A DNA stretch of 25,474 nucleotides from CAZMIL01 sp964566425 (GTDB lineage: Bacteria; Patescibacteriota; Microgenomatia; UBA1406; GWC2-37-13). The notes under the pieces were generated by a model. The model was not told the origin of the DNA, searched no databases, and saw nothing but the letters and a program-made list of their open reading frames with translations. Position 1 is the stretch's first letter; each line of letters opens with the position of its first letter. Where the stretch lies: contig CAZMIL010000010.1 of the NCBI GenBank assembly GCA_964566425.1, positions 1-25,474 on the forward strand. Reading direction: 5' to 3'. Shown here piece by piece: positions 21,480 to 25,474 of the stretch. The position numbers and the translations under genes are program-made.

Positions 21480-21935
21480 TTATTCTCCGACTTGCCATCT
21501 GGTAAATCTGGCAACTTTTATCCTTTCACCAAATTTAAGAACGGCTTCTTTAAGCAAATCTTTGATTTTCTTCTCTACATCTCTAATATATTCTTGATTT
21601 AACAGTTCATCAACATTTTTTGCTGGCAGAGAAGCTACTTGCATCGCTAATTCTCTACCCAGTTCTTGAAATTGTTTATTTACAGCGACAAAATCCGTTT
21701 CACATTGTAATTCTACCAACGAGCTGATTTTATTGTTATGATGAGTATAGCTAAAAATTCCGCCTTCTTTGGTTTCTCTGCTTTCTTTTTCTTTAACCTT
21801 TCCGGATCCCCATTCGAGTAATTTCTTTTTAGCCTTGGCTAAATCATTTTTGCTTTCTTCGAGAGCCTTTTTACATAATGAAAAGGAAACTCCCGTCTGT
21901 TCACGGAGTAATTTGAGGTTTTTATAATCGACCAT
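21480..21935 (-). CDS. tsf: Elongation factor Ts, short form
   Basis: A 151-residue nucleotide exchange factor for EF-Tu. The N-terminal UBA-like domain reads NLKLLREQTGVSFSLCKKAL, then KAKKKLLEWGSGKV; the key EF-Tu contact motif is CETDFVAVNKQF. The protein stops after one core subdomain (LLKEAVLKFGERIKVARFTR), whereas E. coli EF-Ts has 283 residues with two subdomains and a coiled coil. The stop is clean and the next gene starts 3 nt on, so this is a genuine short form, of the kind also found in Thermus. It lies 3 nt after rpsB. Confidence 0.95.
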   Translation of the reverse strand: MVDYKNLKLLREQTGVSFSLCKKALEESKNDLAKAKKKLLEWGSGKVKEKESRETKEGGIFSYTHHNNKISSLVELQCETDFVAVNKQFQELGRELAMQVASLPAKNVDELLNQEYIRDVEKKIKDLLKEAVLKFGERIKVARFTRWQVGE

Positions 21936-21938
21936 AGT

Positions 21939-22640
21939 CTATTTTTTTGTTTTGGTTTTGGGCGTGTTATAAGCCGAAACGATTTCCGAAATCAAGAATT
22001 GGACTGATAAAGGCGAGTCATCATTGGCAACGATCGGATAATCGACTTGTGAAGGATCAGAATTTGTGTCGGTAACTGCAATTATCGGGATACCGGTCTT
22101 TTTGGCTTCAGCAATTGCATTTTTTTCTTTCTTAATATCTAAGACGAAGAGAACATCGGGTTTAGCGCTCAAATTTAGTAGACCTTCATAAAACTTATCC
22201 AATTTGATAATTTGTTTATTCAATTTTAATCTTTCATGTTTGACTAATTTTTCCCATTCTCCGCTTTCTTTCTGCTCTTTAAGTTCTTGTAGTTTTTTGA
22301 CATTCTTAATTATAGTCTCAAAATTGGTCAGCAAACCGGGAAGCCATTTATTAGTGATAAAAGGGATATTGCACGCTTTGCACAAATCTTTAGCGTATTG
22401 CGAAGCTACTTTTTTGGTAGAAACGATTAATAGAACTTTGCCATCTGCAGTGGATTTTTGCAAAAAAGCTTTAGCTGCATCTAATTGTTTAGCAGTTAAT
22501 GCTAGATCAATGATCGAAACTCCATTTTCGATTTTATAAACAAATTTTTTAGCTTTGGGATGAAGACGGTTTTTCTTATGACCAAGATGCAAACCCGCCT
22601 CAAAGAGAGGCCTAATTTGCTCGAGTTGGGTTTTATTCAT
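21939..22640 (-). CDS. rpsB: 30S ribosomal protein S2
   Basis: A 233-residue small-subunit protein. The conserved block AGLHLGHKKNRLHPKAKKFV is followed by GVSIIDLALTAKQLDAA, WLPGLLTNFETI, PDVLFVLDIKKEKNAIAEAK and IPIIAVTDTNSDPSQVDYPI. I set the start at ATG 22640 (MNKTQLEQ) and not at the in-frame ATG 22655, because a good promoter (TTGAAA-17-TAAAAT) ends 5 nt before 22640, so 22655 would not be transcribed. The C-terminal tail is a short Lys/Thr stretch. It heads the tsf-frr-rseP-kinase-proS operon. Confidence 0.96.
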   Translation of the reverse strand: MNKTQLEQIRPLFEAGLHLGHKKNRLHPKAKKFVYKIENGVSIIDLALTAKQLDAAKAFLQKSTADGKVLLIVSTKKVASQYAKDLCKACNIPFITNKWLPGLLTNFETIIKNVKKLQELKEQKESGEWEKLVKHERLKLNKQIIKLDKFYEGLLNLSAKPDVLFVLDIKKEKNAIAEAKKTGIPIIAVTDTNSDPSQVDYPIVANDDSPLSVQFLISEIVSAYNTPKTKTKK

Positions 22641-22645
22641 AAGGA

Positions 22646-22674
22646 ATTTTAACAATTGTAAGCGTATTTTTCAA
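22646..22674 (-). promoter_or_regulatory. Promoter of the rpsB operon (TTGAAA-17-TAAAAT)
   Basis: On the minus strand TTGAAA (22674-22669) and TAAAAT (22651-22646) are 17 bp apart, each matching five of six consensus positions. The -10 box ends 5 nt before the rpsB ATG, predicting a leaderless or almost leaderless mRNA. Confidence 0.7.
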
Positions 22675-22690
22675 CTTAGTGAAAGTGGAG

Positions 22691-23572
22691 TCAATCGATT
22701 TTTAAGTCTGCGAGGAATTGTTTGAACTCACTATTGAGATCAGGGTGCTTGAGTGCGAGCTCAACGACGCTTTTCATGTATTCAAGTTTATTTCCGGTGT
22801 CATAGTAACGACCATTTTTGATTTCTACAGCATAAAGAGGGGTTCCTTGTTGCTTGAGGAGATTGATTGCGTCAACGAGCCAGATTTCACCGCCTTGCCC
22901 AGGTTTGAGCGATTTCAAAGCCGCAAAAATTTCTGATGGCAGGATATATGCTCCATGAGTAGCAATTTGGGAAGGAGCCTTATCCGGTTGCGGTTTTTCA
23001 ACAATGGCTTTTATTTTATAAACATTACCTTCGACTAGCTCAAGGTCGGCGATTCCATACATGCTTAAATCTTCTTTTTTTTCGATCTTGACTCCTGAAA
23101 TAACAATCCCGCCGAATTTTTGATGCACCTCCAGCATTTGTGCGAGACGAGGAGGCTCAGCATAAATAAATTCATCGCCCCATAAAACAGCAAACGGTTC
23201 ATTGTCTATAGCCGGCTCGGCCGAAAGAACCGGCGTACCGTTACCATATGGTCCTTTCTGACGAATATAGATATAATTGGCCATCTCGGCAATTTTTTTA
23301 ATCTCATCTAAAAGATGTTCTTTTTGCCCTTGGATTAGGTTTTTAACTAAGTCTTCATTAGGGTCGTCAAAATGATCTTCAATTGCTCTTTTGGTTGACC
23401 CCGTAACAATAATTACGTCTTTAATTCCAGATTTGACCGCCTCCTCGACAACATATTGGATGACAGGCTTATCAACGATCGGCAGCATTTCTTTAGGCAT
23501 CGCTTTTGTTTGGGGGAGAAAACGAGTCCCAAAACCGGCGGCAGGAATAACTACTTTTGAAATTTTTGTCAT
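22691..23572 (-). CDS. galU: UTP-glucose-1-phosphate uridylyltransferase
   Basis: A 293-residue nucleotidyltransferase that makes UDP-glucose, a donor for envelope glycans. The N-terminal nucleotide loop is AAGFGTRFLPQTKAMPKEML, followed by PIVDKPVIQYVVEEAVKSGI and VTGSTKRAIEDHFD. Further GalU signatures are VLWGDEFI, VEKPQPDKAPS and GGEIWLVDAINLL, with a final YYDTGNKLEYMKSVVELAL. Length is normal. It is a separate unit from the rpsB operon, since the rpsB promoter lies 50 nt downstream of its reading frame end. Its own -10 box lies 6 nt before the ATG. It may feed the glycosyltransferase at 4409, but that is only a guess. Confidence 0.97.
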   Translation of the reverse strand: MTKISKVVIPAAGFGTRFLPQTKAMPKEMLPIVDKPVIQYVVEEAVKSGIKDVIIVTGSTKRAIEDHFDDPNEDLVKNLIQGQKEHLLDEIKKIAEMANYIYIRQKGPYGNGTPVLSAEPAIDNEPFAVLWGDEFIYAEPPRLAQMLEVHQKFGGIVISGVKIEKKEDLSMYGIADLELVEGNVYKIKAIVEKPQPDKAPSQIATHGAYILPSEIFAALKSLKPGQGGEIWLVDAINLLKQQGTPLYAVEIKNGRYYDTGNKLEYMKSVVELALKHPDLNSEFKQFLADLKID

Positions 23573-23578
23573 GAATAG

Positions 23579-23584
23579 ATTATA
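23579..23584 (-). promoter_or_regulatory. -10 box of galU (TATAAT)
   Basis: On the minus strand a consensus TATAAT (23584-23579) lies 6 nt before the galU ATG at 23572, again in leaderless geometry. No good -35 box is found. Confidence 0.55.
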
Positions 23585-23593
23585 ACTTATCTT

Positions 23594-24007
23594 CTATTCA
23601 AATTTTACGGTTACGGTTTTTTGTAGAGGGATAGTATTATCTATAATTGCAGAAAGCTGAGCCATACCCGACGTGGAAGAAGTAATTATAAAGGTAGCCT
23701 TTCCTTGTGTATCTGAAACGTTTGAGAGTGCTTGAACATTGCCCAGAGAAGAAGTTAGATTAACAGTTTTTTTGGGGACAGGTTTGTTAGACTTGCTTCT
23801 AACAAAAACGTCAACCTCAACTTGTGTATTTCCGTCTGCTTTTTCGGTCAGTGGCCAGGCAAAAATCAAGGAAGTACTTCCTGAAGGAGTATTTTCTTCG
23901 GTGGCACGAATAGCTTGAGTTAATGGTCGCTGAAAAACAATTGCGGCAGTAAAAAGAATAAAAGTAACGAAAAAAGCTAGTATTAACCCCAGCAATTTCT
24001 TGTCCAT
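23594..24007 (-). CDS. Membrane-anchored protein with one Ig-like (Big-1-type) domain
   Basis: A 137-residue protein. Residues 4-24 form a hydrophobic anchor (KLLGLILAFFVTFILFTAAI), and the rest should lie outside. The C-terminal 90 residues look like a single bacterial Ig-like domain of the invasin/Big-1 kind: VDVFVRSKSNKPVPKKTVNL, then SSLGNVQALSNVSDTQGKAT, then FIITSSTSGMAQLSAI. Such domains usually occur as repeats in adhesins; a lone one on a short anchor suggests a small surface or binding protein. It lies 24 nt downstream of the Clp-like gene and 21 nt upstream of galU. Function unknown. Confidence 0.75.
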   Translation of the reverse strand: MDKKLLGLILAFFVTFILFTAAIVFQRPLTQAIRATEENTPSGSTSLIFAWPLTEKADGNTQVEVDVFVRSKSNKPVPKKTVNLTSSLGNVQALSNVSDTQGKATFIITSSTSGMAQLSAIIDNTIPLQKTVTVKFE

Positions 24008-24009
24008 AT

Positions 24010-24042
24010 TAGCTTGTATCTATATTATACATTATAGCTTGT
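24010..24042. repeat. Short direct repeat TAGCTTGT flanking TATAAT-like boxes
   Basis: TAGCTTGT occurs at 24010-24017 and 24035-24042 (starts 25 bp apart). Between and across them, on the minus strand, lie two TATAAT sequences (24029-24024 and 24036-24031), in the 24-nt gap before the Ig-like gene and the tail of the Clp-like gene. This could be an operator around a promoter or chance in AT-rich DNA. Confidence 0.3.
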
Positions 24043-25474
24043 CAACAGCAAGTGTTTCCCCAGCTTTGATCTTGCCTTCAAGCACAATTTTAGCCGCTTT
24101 AGCCTCAATTTCTTGGGAAATAATCCGCTCAAGGTTCCGCGCACCAAATTCTCGATTTGTACCTTTTTGGACGAGCGTTTTGAGATATTGATCTGGGACC
24201 GCAAGCTTAATTTTGTGAAGTTTTTGGTAATTGTCATTGATGCGGGCAACAATTCTCTGAGCCAGGGTATAGAGAGCGCTTTCGTTTAGCGGCTCAAAAA
24301 CGATTACTCCATCAAAACGATTAAGAAATTCGGGTGTGAAAATGGTTTTAGTGACTAAATAATTAATAATTTGTTCGCTAGAAATCTTGACGGCTTTTTG
24401 AACCTGCGTAAAAATATAATCAGAGCCAGCGTTGGAGGTACAAATGATCATCAGGTTTTTACAATCCACTTTTTTGCCAAAACCATCGGTCAGATAACCT
24501 TCATCAAGCATTGTGAGAAAAATATTGAGCAGATCTTTATGTGCCTTTTCAATTTCATCTAACAATAAGACGCTATAGGGGTTATCGCGGATTGCCTGAG
24601 TTAACAGACCAGGATTTTGAGTTTCTGACGAGCCGATCAAGTTAGAAATATCAGTTGTGGATTGATATAATGACATGTCAAAGCGCAACAATCCTTTTTG
24701 TTGTTGAAAGAAAATCTCGGTCAAAGCTTTGGCGGTTTCGGTCTTCCCTACTCCTGTTGGTCCCATGAAAAGAAAAGATGCTAGAGGTTTTTTGCGTTTG
24801 CCTAAAAGTAAAAATGATCGACGCAATGCGGCGGAGAGTTGATTAATAGCAGTGGTTTGTGCGATGATTCTTTGTGAGAGAATTTGCTCAAAATTAATCA
24901 GTGTTTTTTGCGTTTGTTGATCTAATTTGGTCGGAGAGTGTGTCAGTTGGGCGATGATATTATTAATATCATCAGGCAATAAAGATTTTTTCTTCTGTTG
25001 AACGACGAAAGCACAAGAAGTATCTAGTAGCTCAATGGCTTTTTCCGGGAAAGGAATATTAGTCAAATAAAATTCGCTTTTTTCGATGATTGTTTGAGCA
25101 GTTTCATAAGGAATAGTCAAATGATAGCGTTTTTCAAAAATCAAGATTAGATCGAGAATAATTTGCAGACTGTCTTTTGCTGAAACTTCCCCTATATCTA
25201 TTTTAGTAAAAAGTTGATTAATCGCGGCATTCGGCAAAACATATTTATCATAAGCAAAAGCTGCGGCGACTCCGATAATTTGTAAGGCAGAACTTTTAGC
25301 ATATTTTTCAATCGGTAAAGTTAAATCAAGATGATCTGCTGACCCCGCCGAAACATAGCGATCGAGATTATCAATAACCAAGATCACATTCCTTGCTTCT
25401 GCGGCTTCCTGAAAAAGTTGCTCAAGAAAATTCTCCCGCTGTTTTTGGTCAAGGTACTGGTTAAGGACAGCCTC
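24032..25474 (-). CDS. Clp/Hsp100 AAA+ ATPase with degenerate first ATPase module (cut by window edge)
   Basis: The last 480 residues of a ClpA/B/C-type unfoldase; the frame is open at the window edge. The visible part of module 1 keeps the overall pattern (RNVILVIDNLDRYVSAG at 28-44, IIGVAAAFAYDKYV, FPEKAIELLDTSCA), but the Walker B Glu is Asn36 and the arginine-finger pair of the ERRF motif reads NQLF. Module 2 is intact: Walker A GPTGVGKT (238-245), Walker B LLLDE (303-307), sensor CTSNAG and arginine finger in FLNRFD (Arg386), with the final NREFGARNLERII. The long ClpB middle coiled coil is absent, and no IGF/IGL-type ClpP-binding loop is seen before TPEFLNRFD. So it may act without ClpP. 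Subfamily is left open. Confidence 0.88.
   Translation of the reverse strand, partial: EAVLNQYLDQKQRENFLEQLFQEAAEARNVILVIDNLDRYVSAGSADHLDLTLPIEKYAKSSALQIIGVAAAFAYDKYVLPNAAINQLFTKIDIGEVSAKDSLQIILDLILIFEKRYHLTIPYETAQTIIEKSEFYLTNIPFPEKAIELLDTSCAFVVQQKKKSLLPDDINNIIAQLTHSPTKLDQQTQKTLINFEQILSQRIIAQTTAINQLSAALRRSFLLLGKRKKPLASFLFMGPTGVGKTETAKALTEIFFQQQKGLLRFDMSLYQSTTDISNLIGSSETQNPGLLTQAIRDNPYSVLLLDEIEKAHKDLLNIFLTMLDEGYLTDGFGKKVDCKNLMIICTSNAGSDYIFTQVQKAVKISSEQIINYLVTKTIFTPEFLNRFDGVIVFEPLNESALYTLAQRIVARINDNYQKLHKIKLAVPDQYLKTLVQKGTNREFGARNLERIISQEIEAKAAKIVLEGKIKAGETLAVDKL

Noticed and set aside
1..25474. Recoding of TGA as glycine (Gracilibacteria/SR1 code)
   Set aside because: TGA ends the glycosyltransferase, HAD, hicB-like and ybeY-like genes at sensible positions, and no in-frame TGA was noticed inside the real genes.

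Overview
The window looks like a piece of chromosome from a Candidate Phyla Radiation (Patescibacteria) bacterium, probably of the Microgenomates type. It is AT-rich and densely packed. Many genes are short versions of their families: an EF-Ts of 151 residues, a gamma-only DnaX, a prolyl-tRNA synthetase without its editing insertion, a MurF-like ligase without its N-terminal domain. TGA serves as an ordinary stop in several clear genes, so the Gracilibacteria/SR1 code (TGA = Gly) does not apply. No insertion sequence, prophage, CRISPR array or rRNA is visible. The lineage is inferred from gene content and not from a marker tree.

Layout. Positions 1-4396 hold a minus-strand operon reading rpsF - ssb - rpsR - unknown barrel-sandwich protein - ctpA - htrA - hisS (cut by the window edge): translation and replication genes followed by two membrane-anchored proteases. 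Positions 4409-7413 hold a plus-strand run: GT-C glycosyltransferase, HAD phosphatase, SIMPL-domain protein. At 7448-7940 an unknown 108-residue gene on the minus strand is preceded by a leader with promoter, 17-codon ORF, nested hairpins and an intrinsic terminator. At 7948-10720 a murF-like gene and cysS converge and overlap at their tails. Then come tRNA-Pro(CGG) and a HicB-HicA type toxin-antitoxin pair (10774-11499).

At 11520-14360 a charged coiled-coil gene diverges from rnj (RNase J), which is followed by recR. The minus-strand block 14357-18032 reads DHH protein, rpsU, ybeY-like, dnaX, ybaB, prs. The block 18036-22640 is a reduced form of the classic rpsB-tsf-pyrH-frr-uppS-cdsA-dxr-rseP-proS cluster: here it is rpsB - tsf - frr - rseP - archaeal-type cytidylate kinase - proS. 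The window closes with galU, a small Ig-like membrane-anchored protein and a Clp/Hsp100 ATPase (cut by the edge) whose first ATPase module looks inactive.

How expression seems to work. Many genes that begin a transcription unit have a -10 box 5-8 nt before the start codon, which predicts leaderless mRNAs (murF, rnj, the coiled-coil gene, galU, rpsB, cysS, possibly the glycosyltransferase). Strong Shine-Dalgarno sequences are seen mainly inside operons (rpsU, ybeY, frr). The most interesting object is the leader at 7780-7933. Its four complementary segments and a leader ORF rich in Ile/Leu/Val codons match the geometry of a trp/ilv-type transcription attenuator, placed in front of a gene of unknown function.
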